From Paenibacillus woosongensis (GTDB taxonomy: Bacteria > Bacillota > Bacilli > Paenibacillales > Paenibacillaceae): 64,000 nt of DNA. The translations under genes and the position numbers were made by a program. The notes below the pieces were generated by a model. That model was given only the letters and a program-made list of their open reading frames with translations, did not search any database and was not told the DNA's origin. Numbering within the stretch: position 1 is the first letter of the stretch; each line of letters starts with the position of its first letter. Positions 51,891 through 60,514 of this stretch are shown in pieces. The stretch lies in contig NZ_WNZW01000006.1 of assembly GCF_009725165.1 (NCBI RefSeq), positions 1-64,000 of the forward strand. Reading direction: 5' to 3'.

Positions 51891-52487
51891 GTGCAGAAGC
51901 TTGTTTTTTTTGTAGGGGTAGCTGGTACAGGGAAAACTACAGTTGCCCGCAAGATTGCTGACCGGATTCCGGCGGCTTTCCTGGATCGGGATACCGTAGG
52001 CGGAAGATTCGTTGAGAAAATTTTGGAGATGAACGGCCTGGACGTGAACGACCGTGACTCCGATTTCTATAAGAAGCATCTCCGCGATCTGGAGTATGAC
52101 ACCACCAAGGATATTTGCATCGAGAATCTGGCCGCAGGGCAGAACGTGTTCATGATCTCTCCCTTTACGGCTGAATTGAAGAACAAGCAGTGGATCGAAG
52201 ACGTTATCTCCGCAGCGGGTCTGACGAAAAACGAAGTTGACGTGAAGGTTATCGTTGTAACACTAAGCGATATGGAGACGCAGAAACAACGCATCATCGA
52301 CCGCCAAACCGAACGCGACACCTGGAAGCTGGAGCATTGGGACGACTTCAAGCATCGTGTTCAGTTTGTTCCTGAGATTAACTGGGACATTCCAAAATCC
52401 TCTGTTCTTGTGTTCGATAACAGCGGCGATTTGACCTCGGAGAAGGTTGATTCGGTGTATGAGTTTGTGAAGGCTACTAGCCGTTAA
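51891..52487 (+). CDS. Small P-loop ATPase / kinase-like protein
   Basis: 198 residues from GTG 51891 with AGGGGG upstream. Walker A is VGVAGTGKTTVARK (GxxGxGKT), followed by AAFLDRDTVG as in nucleoside/shikimate-type kinases. The lid-like DRQTERDTWKLEHWDDF region and VTLSDMETQKQRIIDRQTER suggest an AAA_33-type kinase fold. The substrate is not readable. Own promoter and terminator. Confidence 0.85.
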   Translation: MQKLVFFVGVAGTGKTTVARKIADRIPAAFLDRDTVGGRFVEKILEMNGLDVNDRDSDFYKKHLRDLEYDTTKDICIENLAAGQNVFMISPFTAELKNKQWIEDVISAAGLTKNEVDVKVIVVTLSDMETQKQRIIDRQTERDTWKLEHWDDFKHRVQFVPEINWDIPKSSVLVFDNSGDLTSEKVDSVYEFVKATSR

Positions 52488-52493
52488 GCAGGA

Positions 52494-52525
52494 TAACGCT
52501 GCCCCTTGGGGGTGGCGTTTTTTGT
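52494..52525 (+). terminator. Terminator after kinase-like gene
   Basis: AACGCTGCCCC pairs with GGGGGTGGCGTT and T6 follows. Confidence 0.85.
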
Positions 52526-52568
52526 TGGGGGAGGGGATAAGCAGTCTGTTTTCAAAATTTATAAAGAA

Positions 52569-52613
52569 AAAGAAAGCCCATTCCATTCTCAAATTCTAGG
52601 AAGAGTGGGCTTC
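52569..52613 (-). terminator. Terminator on the minus strand
   Basis: On the minus strand AAGCCCAcTCTTCC and GGAaTGGGCTT pair, followed by TCTTTTTCTT. It stands just after the small broken frame at 52617-52803. Confidence 0.6.
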
Positions 52614-52616
52614 AGA

Positions 52617-52803
52617 TTATTTAAGTTTACAAGTTACTTTAACTCCAACCTGTCCAAGTATTTTGCAATTCAGGAACTCCACCAGCTTTTTATAGTCCGT
52701 TGCTAGTTTATCTGCAAACGCTTGGTTTGAATATGCGCCCTGCTCACGAGACCGTTGCAATTATAACTACACCAATAAAGACGAATCCCCAGAATGTCGG
52801 CAT
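52617..52803 (-). pseudogene. Small membrane or secreted peptide gene, frameshifted
   Basis: From ATG 52803 the minus strand reads MPTFWGFVFIGVVIIATVS and stops. A second frame starting within a few bases continues SREQGAYSNQAFADKLATDY KKLVEFLN and ends VKVTCKLK before TAA at 52617-52619. One frame change joins a TM helix to a charged tail with two Cys; a minus-strand terminator follows directly. No strong ribosome binding site. Either a broken small gene or chance. Confidence 0.35.
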
Positions 52804-52865
52804 TTTTCTATTTATACAAATTTCCTTTCACCTTACTGTTTCTTCAATGCGCTTGATATCTAAGA

Positions 52866-53339
52866 TCAGGGATCTTGATAGGGAAGAACTGCTCTCTCCT
52901 GAATGATCTGGAGCAGCCAAATTAAATACATGAAAACAGCGGTGCAAACCGCCAACTTGCTCCAAAAAGGATAGTAGGCGTTTGTAAATATCGGGAATAT
53001 GCAATACAGCGACGCCAGATATAGTAATATCATTATAAAATTAATCATCTTACTTTTCGTAAAAGAGAAGAGCTCATGTATTACAATGCGCCGATGACGA
53101 TATTTATCCGAGAATACAGTGATTGGCATGATGGCAAGGTGTAATACAATATGAACGATAAATATAGCAATGGGAAAAAATATAAGGTCTAAACCAAGGG
53201 CTGCGGCATTATCGAACTCAATGCTGGACTCTAATGCCTGTCTACGGATATCAAATGTAGATAATCTCATATGAAAAGAAGCAAAAGTGGAAAGTAGGGA
53301 AATAGCTGCTGAAACAATCAGCCAAATGCTCTTTTTCAA
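52866..53339 (-). CDS. Hypothetical four-TM membrane protein
   Basis: 157 residues. TMs at about 5-22 (IWLIVSAAISLLSTFASF), 48-72 (ALGLDLIFFPIAIFIVHIVL), 96-116 and 124-144. A positively charged loop (FSDKYRHRRIVIHELFSF) lies between. GGGGAGGTGTTC precedes the ATG. No family recognised; AT-rich, unlike its neighbours. Confidence 0.65.
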   Translation of the reverse strand: MKKSIWLIVSAAISLLSTFASFHMRLSTFDIRRQALESSIEFDNAAALGLDLIFFPIAIFIVHIVLHLAIMPITVFSDKYRHRRIVIHELFSFTKSKMINFIMILLYLASLYCIFPIFTNAYYPFWSKLAVCTAVFMYLIWLLQIIQERAVLPYQDP

Positions 53340-53404
53340 CAGAACACCTCCCCGGCGGCATCTTATGGGATTTTAATCCATCTTATAACATTACACCCTA
53401 AAAT

Positions 53405-53475
53405 ACAAAAAAAGGGAGCCTCAGCCCTCTTGTACACCAGTTACTTAATTCACTGCCGCATGGCTAATAGTTCAA
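53405..53475 (-). pseudogene. Possible remnant of a second ammonium transporter 3' end
   Basis: On the minus strand, ATTAGCCATGCGGCAGTGAAT then TAA and a GGGCTGAGGCTCCCTTTTTTT hairpin parallel the real amt end (ITRPAAME, stop, GGGCTGCGGCCCTCTTTTT). The likeness covers about 60 bases and could be chance. Confidence 0.25.
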
Positions 53476-53533
53476 CTGATATAAATGGATTTATAGTAGT
53501 TAGTTTTTGTGTGAAAGAAGGAAAAGTAGATTT

Positions 53534-53667
53534 TAAATGTATTTCATGTCGTTAGAGAAGGGTAACTGGCCAGTATGGATTGGATTCATGACTTTAGCAA
53601 CATAATATCCATCTAATTTCCACGATTAAGCATTTAGAGCATAATTAGATACATGAATTCCATTTAG
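53534..53667 (+). repeat. Degenerate 190-bp element, copy E
   Basis: TAAATGTATTTCATGTCGTTAG opens it, and ATTAGATACATGAATTCCAT TTAG closes it in inverted sense, as in the family ends, but the interior is shortened and diverged. Confidence 0.5.
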
Positions 53668-53754
53668 TGTCCGACAACTTTTTAATAAAATGCAAGTATT
53701 CGTATTACTTGTGATCATAATGCTTACGTCGTGTGAGGACATTCTCTCCCAAGC

Positions 53755-53778
53755 AAAAAGAGGGCCGCAGCCCTCTCG
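53755..53778 (-). terminator. Terminator of amt
   Basis: GAGGGCTGCGGCCCTC on the minus strand followed by TTTTTGC. Confidence 0.8.
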
Positions 53779-53791
53779 CACATCCCGCCAC

Positions 53792-55147
53792 TTACTCCAT
53801 CGCCGCAGGTCGTGTTATTAGCAGATCCTGCCCATCATTTTCTCTATCCTTCACAGGCGAGCCACCTGCCGTCTTCATTCTCCATTTCATATGCTCAGGA
53901 TAACCATAAGTTCCATGCTCGCTCAGGTCGAGGCCCATGGCCTCTTCTTCCTGCGAGACGCGCAGGCCCATCAGCTTCTTCATCACCCACAGAATGGAGA
54001 AGGAGAGGATGAAGACGAAGGCGAACGTGCCGACGACGCCGAGGATTTGCACGCCCAATTGTCCGAGGCCGCCGCCGTAGAACAATCCCGCTTGGCCGAC
54101 CCCCGTCAATTCTACCAGCTTCGGCGTGGCGAACAGACCTGTGGAGATGGCTCCCCATACTCCGGCGATGCCGTGAACCGAGGCGGCAGCGATCGGATCG
54201 TCAATGCCTGCACGTTCTATCCATCTCCCCGCAACAAAGGTTATGATCCCTGCCACGGCACCGACCAGGATGGAAGCCCAGGTATCAAGGAAGGCGCAAG
54301 ACCCCGTAATGGCAACAAGTGCGCCCAATACGCCGTTCAACATACTCGGGATATCGGATTTACCCCGAACTAGCCAAGAAATGAGGAGAGCAGCAACACC
54401 GCCAGCTGCGGCAGCCAAATTTGTAGTCATTAGGACGTACCCGAAAAATCCATCATTTAACGGAGTTAACGCGCTTCCAGGGTTAAAGCCAAACCAGCCG
54501 ATCCACAGAATAATGACCCCTAGTACCGTAATGACCTGGTTATGCCCCGGAATGCTGTTGGGCTTCCCGTCTTTGTTGTATTTGCGCAGTCGGGGCTTCA
54601 GCAGAATTGTCGCGGCCAACGCAGCGGTCGCTCCTGTCAAGTGAACGACGGTTGATCCAGCATAGTCCTGCATCCCAAGGCTGCCAAGCCAGCCGCCGCC
54701 CCATACCCAATGAGTGACCATAGGGTAAATAATTACTGAGAAAATAATCCCAAACACGATATACACGCTGAGCTTCGCCCGCTCCGCCATCCCGCCGCAG
54801 GCAATAGCCAGTGAAACCGCGGCAAAAGCCATCTGGAACAGAAACATTAAATTCAGCGGTACGCCGATGTCGGCCAGTACGCTAAACGAACCGCTATCTC
54901 CTTCTCCCCCGAATAAAAAACCTGCTGTTCCCCAAAAGCTGTTTCCGTCGCCAAAAGCGAAACCAAAACCCAAGGCCCACCAGGACAGGATGGCCACGCC
55001 CAGCGTCAGCACCGTCTTGCCGGCAACATGACCGGCGTTCTTCATTCGTACATTCCCTGCCTCCAGCAAAGCAAACCCGGCCTGCATAAAAAAGACCAGC
55101 ATCGCGGCCAAGAACACGAACAGCGAGTTAAATCCAATTTCCATCAT
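53792..55147 (-). CDS. amt: Ammonium transporter (Amt family)
   Basis: 451 residues from ATG 55147, which has GGAGG upstream; the frame's extra 32 codons to 55243 are 5' leader. About 11 TMs. Signatures are FFMQAGFALLEAGNVRMKNA, the twin-His pore (VHLTGATAAL and VHGIAGVWGAI), GGMAERAKL, and WIGWFGFNPGSAL. It conducts ammonium/ammonia into the cell. The C-terminal tail (SQEEEAMGLDLSEHGTYGY) is the canonical Amt cytoplasmic tail. No glnK (PII) gene is adjacent. Confidence 0.96.
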   Translation of the reverse strand: MMEIGFNSLFVFLAAMLVFFMQAGFALLEAGNVRMKNAGHVAGKTVLTLGVAILSWWALGFGFAFGDGNSFWGTAGFLFGGEGDSGSFSVLADIGVPLNLMFLFQMAFAAVSLAIACGGMAERAKLSVYIVFGIIFSVIIYPMVTHWVWGGGWLGSLGMQDYAGSTVVHLTGATAALAATILLKPRLRKYNKDGKPNSIPGHNQVITVLGVIILWIGWFGFNPGSALTPLNDGFFGYVLMTTNLAAAAGGVAALLISWLVRGKSDIPSMLNGVLGALVAITGSCAFLDTWASILVGAVAGIITFVAGRWIERAGIDDPIAAASVHGIAGVWGAISTGLFATPKLVELTGVGQAGLFYGGGLGQLGVQILGVVGTFAFVFILSFSILWVMKKLMGLRVSQEEEAMGLDLSEHGTYGYPEHMKWRMKTAGGSPVKDRENDGQDLLITRPAAME

Positions 55148-55434
55148 GTTACCCACTCCTCCAAGTATAATTACTAATTCCCTAAAAAGGTTAATGAAAT
55201 TATAAACGGGAGGAGCCTTGGGATTACATGCACTTTTTCGCATTTAATATATAGTATTGCGTCAGAAATTTGCTTGAAAACGCTTTGTTCTATCAGGCTG
55301 CTGGGGATCGTAAACTAAATGTGATTTGTATTTATTTGCGGTGATGCCGTAGATCTAATGAGGTTTTTTTGCTTGCTTTTTTTGTTGTGTTACACTAGGT
55401 ATAAAGGCAATAAAACGTGAGCTGCACAGGGAAA
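55148..55434. other. Upstream region of amt
   Basis: AT-rich, no gene. TATAAT-like sequences are present on the minus strand near 55250. I see no clear TnrA site. Confidence 0.4.
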
Positions 55435-55800
55435 ATTCTATATTTTTTCATCATGGTGAATTCGCGATTATCGTGGGTCCAAGCGGGGCAGGGAAATCCA
55501 CGCTGCTTAATATACCTGGGGATGGATACGGCGGACGAAGGCGAGGTGCTCGTCGACGGGAAGGACATTGCCAAGTTCAGCAGCAAGGGGTTGACGGGGG
55601 ATGGCCGCCATGACGTCGAATTGTGTACCAATTCTATTTCAAGGTGCAGGTGGCCAGAATCACGGAGAACGCTGCGATGCATTATGTTTACATGACTATG
55701 TCTAATGATGAAGGAATTTCGGCAAAAAACCGGAATATAACATACAGCAGGTTTTGTCGAATGATACAAAAACAGCAAATTAGGCGAGCGCAGCAGGAAT
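55435..55800 (+). pseudogene. Remnant of a MacB-type ABC ATPase
   Basis: One frame reads HGEFAIIVGPSGAGKSTLLN with a perfect Walker A, then shifts at the following GGGGATGG. The next frame continues GMDTADEGEVLVDGKDIAKF SSKGL, which is the normal continuation in FtsE/MacB-type ATPases (LLNILGGLD..DEGEV..DG). It breaks again near 55605. After that, KVQVARITENAAMHYVYMTM in a third register may be part of a lost permease or peptide. Start, signature motif and Walker B are absent. Confidence 0.7.
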
Positions 55801-55849
55801 GACAAGCTAGAGTGCTAAGCCAGGCGGAAATCATCCGGAGGTAAGCAGA

Positions 55850-57685
55850 ATGGCTACAATATTATCTTTTATCAAAAAATACCGCATTGCCGCCATGTCG
55901 GCAATTTGCATGATGTTGATCGAGCTGTTTGTGGAGCTGATCCAGCCGCTGCTCATCTCCCGCATTATCGATGACGGGATCAGCAAGCAGGATCTGTCCG
56001 TCGTCTGGCTGTGGGGAGGCGTGCTCGTCGTGAGCGCGCTCCTTGCTTTTGCGGCGGGGTTGGCCAGCTCCTTCTTTGCGTCCCATGCCAGCCAGGGGTT
56101 TGGATATGATCTGCGCGACAAGCTGTATGACAAAGTTCAGACCTTCTCGTATGCGGTGTTCAGCAGATTCCCGACGTCATCGCTCATTACGCGTCTGACC
56201 GGGGATATTACACAGCTGCAGGAAATGGTGTTCATGAGCCTGCGCTTTGCGACGCGTGTCCCGCTGGTCGTGACGGGGAGCGTCATTATGGCTCTGATCG
56301 TAAATGTGAAGCTGGGCCTGCTGCTGACGGTAACGGCGCCGGTGCTGGCGGTCTTCATTATGTGGATGATGAAAAAAACATCCCTTCTCTTTCGCGCCGT
56401 GCAGCAGCGGATGGATACGGTGAACGGGGTTATTCAGGAGAATCTGACCGGCATGCGGCTGATCCGCGTGTTCGTTCGCGTCGGTCATGAAATGAAGCGG
56501 TTCGAGCAGCGGAGCCGTGAGCTGATGCAGGGCACCGTCTCTGCCCTGCGGCTGACGGAGACGACGATGCCGCTCATGCTGCTGATGATGAACGGCGGCA
56601 TAATCGCGATCCTGTGGTTCGGCCGCTTGGATATTGCATCGGGACAGGCCACGACAGGCGAGGTGGTGGCGGTGCTGAACTACTCGCTGCGCACGATTGG
56701 GGCGTTGTCCGCGCTATCCTGGATCATCAGCTCGTATTCGCGGGCGGCTGCTTCCGGCCAGCGGGTCGTGGAGGTGCTCCGTACGGAGGAGGAAGAAGGA
56801 TCGGCGGAAGCAGGAGCTATGGTGACGGACAAGGCTGGACATGCCCGTGAAGCCAGTGAAGGACGTCAAGCTCATGGGGGACAGAAACCCTCTCAGCAGG
56901 CTGGTGCTGCCGATAAGACTCACCTTCCGATCCAGGGCGAGGTACAGTTTGACGAGGTGAGCTTCAGCTACCCGGCCAGCGATATTCGGGTGCTGCAGGA
57001 GATCTCTTTTGAGGCCAAGCCTCGGCAGAGGATCGCGATCATGGGGGCTACCGGGTCGGGCAAGACCTCGCTCGTTCAACTGATTCCCCGCCTGCATGAA
57101 GCGACGGGCGGAACGATCCGCATCGACGGCCGCGACATCCGCCAGATGGAGCCGGAGCAGCTGCGCGGTGCAATCGGCTATGTTCCGCAGGAGGTCATGC
57201 TGTTCTCGGGCTCGGTGCGGGACAATATCGCCTGGGGCCGCGAGGATGCGAGCATGGAGCAAATCGTGAATGCGGCCAAGCAGGCGCAGATTCACGAGAC
57301 GATCAAGCGGCTGCCCCATGGATACGACACGATGCTCGGGCAGCGCGGCGTGAATTTGTCCGGCGGGCAGAAGCAGCGGCTGTCAATCGCCCGGGCGCTG
57401 GTGCGCCGGCCGGCGATCCTTATTCTGGACGACAGCACGAGCGCGCTGGACGTCAGGACAGAGGCGGCTTTACTGGAGGAGCTGACGCGGTTATCCTGCA
57501 CTACTTTTCTTATTACGCAAAAAATCAGCTCCACCACGTCGGCCGACCTCATTCTGCTGCTTGATGAGGGGCGTCTTATCGCCAAGGGCAGCCATGAGGA
57601 ATTAATGGCGGAATCTCCGCTGTATCGGCGGATTTACGAATCTCAGTACGGGGAGGCGTCGCAGCATGCTCAAAACCTTCGTTGA
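55850..57685 (+). CDS. ABC multidrug exporter subunit with degenerate ATP site
   Basis: 611 residues; GGAGGTAAG upstream. Six TMs (1-300) and an NBD (365-600). Walker A GATGSGKTS near 398-405, Q-loop VPQEVMLFSG, normal signature LSGGQ. Walker B ends ILILDDST, with Asp in place of the catalytic Glu, and the switch His is Gln (FLITQKISS). Residues 318-355 are a hydrophilic linker (EGRQAHGGQKPSQQAGAADK) longer than usual. It forms a heterodimer with the next gene product, which it overlaps by 20 bases. Confidence 0.93.
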   Translation: MATILSFIKKYRIAAMSAICMMLIELFVELIQPLLISRIIDDGISKQDLSVVWLWGGVLVVSALLAFAAGLASSFFASHASQGFGYDLRDKLYDKVQTFSYAVFSRFPTSSLITRLTGDITQLQEMVFMSLRFATRVPLVVTGSVIMALIVNVKLGLLLTVTAPVLAVFIMWMMKKTSLLFRAVQQRMDTVNGVIQENLTGMRLIRVFVRVGHEMKRFEQRSRELMQGTVSALRLTETTMPLMLLMMNGGIIAILWFGRLDIASGQATTGEVVAVLNYSLRTIGALSALSWIISSYSRAAASGQRVVEVLRTEEEEGSAEAGAMVTDKAGHAREASEGRQAHGGQKPSQQAGAADKTHLPIQGEVQFDEVSFSYPASDIRVLQEISFEAKPRQRIAIMGATGSGKTSLVQLIPRLHEATGGTIRIDGRDIRQMEPEQLRGAIGYVPQEVMLFSGSVRDNIAWGREDASMEQIVNAAKQAQIHETIKRLPHGYDTMLGQRGVNLSGGQKQRLSIARALVRRPAILILDDSTSALDVRTEAALLEELTRLSCTTFLITQKISSTTSADLILLLDEGRLIAKGSHEELMAESPLYRRIYESQYGEASQHAQNLR

Positions 57686-59504
57686 ACCGTTCCGGCATCC
57701 TTATCCGAAGCTGGATGCTAACGCCGCTGGCTCTGCCGCGGGGCGCAAGCCAAAGGCCAAGGCCAAGAACTGGTCGGGGACGCTGGGGCGCATCTGGCAG
57801 TATCTGGCCCGGCGCAAGGCGAAGCTGGCGCTCGTCCTGCTGATGGTGGTGGCCAGCTCGGCGCTGGCGCTGCTGGGACCGTATTTGATCGGCGTTGCCG
57901 TGGATGATTTCCTCGCAGGGGGCGGGGGAGCGCCGTGGGTGTTATTTTTAACAGGATTAGGGGCAGTGTATATCGGATTCTCGCTGAGCTCCTGGCTGCA
58001 AAATATTTGGATGATCGAGATCGCTCAGGAGACGGTGTACCGCATGCGGATCGATCTGTTCCGCCAGCTTCACCGGCTGCCCATTCCGTTCTTCGGAACC
58101 AGGCAGCAGGGCGAGATTATGAGCCGGTTGACGAACGATATCGACAATGTCAGCTCGACGCTGAACAGTTCGGCGATTCAGATTTTCTCCAGTGTGCTGA
58201 CGCTGATCGGGACGCTGGCGGTCATGTTGTACCTCAGCCCGCTGCTGACGCTGCTGACGTTCATGATCGTGCCGCTGATGATGCTTGGGATGCGCTGGAT
58301 TACCCGGCGGACGGGCCCGCTCTATAAGGAGCGCCAGAAGAATCTGGGCGAGCTGAACGGTTATATCGAGGAGACGCTGTCCGGGCAGCGGATCATCAAA
58401 GCCTTCTCGCAGGAGGAGCGGGTGATGCGCGAGTTCAGGGAGCGCAACGATGCGATCCGGCAATCGGGATTCTGGGCGCAGACGATTTCGGGCTTCATAC
58501 CGAAGCTGATGAACGCGCTGAATAATCTGGGTTTTGCGCTGGTCGCCGGGGTCGGCGGCATTCTGGCGATCCGCGGCGCGATTACGGTAGGTGTGATCAT
58601 CGTCTTCGTGGAATATTCGCGGCAGTTTACCCGGCCGCTGAATGATTTGGCGAACCAGTGGAACACGCTGCTGTCGGCGATTGCCGGGGCGGAGCGGGTG
58701 TTCGAGGTGATGGACGAAGAGGTCGAGGAAAGGGACGAAGGAGCAGCGGTCACGCTGCAGCAGGTGGAGGGCGCTGTCCGGTTCTCGGACGTATCGTTCT
58801 CCTATGAAGAGGGCGGCGATACGCTGGAGGGGATCAGCTTTGAGGCGAAGCCGGGGGAGATGATCGCCTTGGTGGGCCCTACGGGAGCGGGAAAAACGAC
58901 GCTGATCCAGCTGCTGTCCCGTTTTTACAATCCGTCTAAAGGGGTTATTACGGTCGATGGCCGGGATATTACGTCGATCCGGCGGGAGAGTCTGCGTTCC
59001 CATATGGCGTTCGTGCTGCAGGATTCCTTCCTGTTTAAGGGGACGATCCGGGAAAATATCCGCTTCGGGCGGCTCGATGCGACCGATGAGGAGGTAGAGG
59101 AGGCGTCTCGCCTGGCGAATGCGCATTCCTTCATTATGCGTCTGCAGGACGGCTACGATAAGATGCTCGATGCGGACGGCAGCGGCATCAGCCAGGGACA
59201 GCGGCAGCTGCTGGCGATCGCGCGGGCGATCCTCGCCAATCCGTCGATCCTCGTGCTGGACGAAGCGACCAGCAGCATCGACACGGTGACCGAGCTCAAA
59301 ATCCAGGAGGGTCTGCAGCGGCTGATGAAGGGCAGAACAAGCTTCGTCATCGCGCACCGGCTCAATACGATCCGTCAGGCCGATAAAATCCTCGTGCTGA
59401 AGGACGGCCGGCTGATCGAGCAGGGCTCGCATGAGGAGCTGCTGCGGCAGGAGGGCTTCTACAGCGAGCTGTATCACGGGACTTTGCAGGGGGAGGACGA
59501 ATAG
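57666..59504 (+). CDS. ABC multidrug exporter subunit with consensus catalytic site
   Basis: 612 residues. The basic N-terminal extension (GRKPKAKAKNW) leads into six TMs. NBD: Walker A GPTGAGKTT near 402-410, LQDSFLFKGTIREN, altered signature ISQGQ (usual LSGGQ), Walker B ILVLDEATSSID with the catalytic Glu, and switch His in FVIAHRLNTI. In the heterodimer its altered signature faces the degenerate site of the partner, as in BmrCD/TM287-288-type exporters. Substrate unknown; multidrug or lipid export is likely. Confidence 0.93.
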   Translation: MLKTFVEPFRHPYPKLDANAAGSAAGRKPKAKAKNWSGTLGRIWQYLARRKAKLALVLLMVVASSALALLGPYLIGVAVDDFLAGGGGAPWVLFLTGLGAVYIGFSLSSWLQNIWMIEIAQETVYRMRIDLFRQLHRLPIPFFGTRQQGEIMSRLTNDIDNVSSTLNSSAIQIFSSVLTLIGTLAVMLYLSPLLTLLTFMIVPLMMLGMRWITRRTGPLYKERQKNLGELNGYIEETLSGQRIIKAFSQEERVMREFRERNDAIRQSGFWAQTISGFIPKLMNALNNLGFALVAGVGGILAIRGAITVGVIIVFVEYSRQFTRPLNDLANQWNTLLSAIAGAERVFEVMDEEVEERDEGAAVTLQQVEGAVRFSDVSFSYEEGGDTLEGISFEAKPGEMIALVGPTGAGKTTLIQLLSRFYNPSKGVITVDGRDITSIRRESLRSHMAFVLQDSFLFKGTIRENIRFGRLDATDEEVEEASRLANAHSFIMRLQDGYDKMLDADGSGISQGQRQLLAIARAILANPSILVLDEATSSIDTVTELKIQEGLQRLMKGRTSFVIAHRLNTIRQADKILVLKDGRLIEQGSHEELLRQEGFYSELYHGTLQGEDE

Positions 59505-59507
59505 CCT

Positions 59508-60263
59508 ATGAACGGTCTGTCGAAAATGGATGCCTACTTGCGCAGCATTGCGCTGCGGCGGGAGGAGGTGCCGTCCTTTCGGGAGTACCCTTTTCATCTG
59601 CCGGTGGTTGCTGATCTGGAGCAGCTTGAATTCCACCCGAGAGTGACTTATATCGTCGGCGAGAACGGCATGGGCAAATCGACGCTGCTGGAGGCGATCG
59701 CGGTCGCTCTTGGCTTCAACCCGGAGGGCGGGACGCTGAATTTCAACTTCTCGACCGCCGAGACGCATTCCGAGCTGCATGAATATATTCGTCTGGTGAG
59801 AGGCGTGCGCAAGCCGAGGGACGGCTTCTTCTTCCGGGCGGAGAGCTACTATAATCTGGCCACGGAGATCGGGCGGCTGGATGAGGGAGTGGGCGGGCCT
59901 TCGGTAGTCGGCTCTTACGGCGGCAGGCCGCTGCATATGATGTCGCACGGCGAATCGTTTTTTGCAGCGTTCATGAACCGCTTTCGCGGAAGGGGCCTGT
60001 ATATTATGGACGAGCCCGAGGCCGCTTTGTCCCCATACCGTCAAATGGCGATGCTGTCGCGGATTCATCAGCTCGTGAGTGAGTATTCGCAGCTGATTAT
60101 TTCCACGCATTCACCGATCATTATGGCCTACCCGGATAGTGTGATTTACCAGCTGACCCCGGAGGGGATTCGCGAGGCGACGCTGGAGGAGACGGATCAT
60201 TTCATGATCATGAAGGAGTTTATGAACGGCCGGGAACGTATGCTGAGGGAGCTGCTGGAGTGA
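59508..60263 (+). CDS. AAA_21-type ATPase, co-transcribed with the ABC exporter
   Basis: 251 residues; 3 bases after the exporter stop. Walker A VGENGMGKST (49-58), signature-like MSHGESF near 145, Walker B LYIMDEPEAALSP near 164-176, and STHSPIIMAYPDS with the switch His. RecN/SMC-like short ATPase without a coiled coil, similar to predicted ATP-binding proteins of the YbbA-unrelated AAA_21 group. Role is unknown; coupling to the exporter suggests an associated function. Confidence 0.85.
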   Translation: MNGLSKMDAYLRSIALRREEVPSFREYPFHLPVVADLEQLEFHPRVTYIVGENGMGKSTLLEAIAVALGFNPEGGTLNFNFSTAETHSELHEYIRLVRGVRKPRDGFFFRAESYYNLATEIGRLDEGVGGPSVVGSYGGRPLHMMSHGESFFAAFMNRFRGRGLYIMDEPEAALSPYRQMAMLSRIHQLVSEYSQLIISTHSPIIMAYPDSVIYQLTPEGIREATLEETDHFMIMKEFMNGRERMLRELLE

Positions 60264-60514
60264 AGAACTGCGGCGGCTCCCTTTTTAATTCAATACATAA
60301 AAAGTTTATGAGGTGAGTAGTCGATGATTTTGAGGACGGTGAGAAAATACGGTATTTGCCCGGTGCAGCTGCCATGTAGCGGATAACCGATTGTACCGGG
60401 CTAAGGGGCTTGTTATTGGGCTTGCTTATTGTTATCCGGCAGCTGCACCTCTCTGTGGTTTAGGCTAGATTGACATTTTGTTTTCTAGTGAAATTCAAGA
60501 GAGAGGGATGCCAG
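60264..60514. other. Gap with long inverted repeat
   Basis: GGTGCAGCTGCC (60362-60373) and GGATAAC pair with GTTATCC and GGCAGCTGCACC (60438-60449): a hairpin of about 88 bases with a 7-base bulge on one side. No T run, so not a plain terminator. Possibly REP-like. Confidence 0.6.

Larger units (their letters stand above)
53340..53791. other. Gap between the four-TM gene and amt
   Basis: It contains no gene. Seen are a terminator-like hairpin with 3'-end remnant (53405-53475), a degenerate 190-bp element (53534-53667), and the amt terminator (53755-53778). Confidence 0.6.

Noticed and set aside
57957..60110. 717-codon open frame on the minus strand
   Set aside because: Shadow of the ABC exporter and AAA ATPase genes; His/Arg/Leu/Gln-rich and without any domain.
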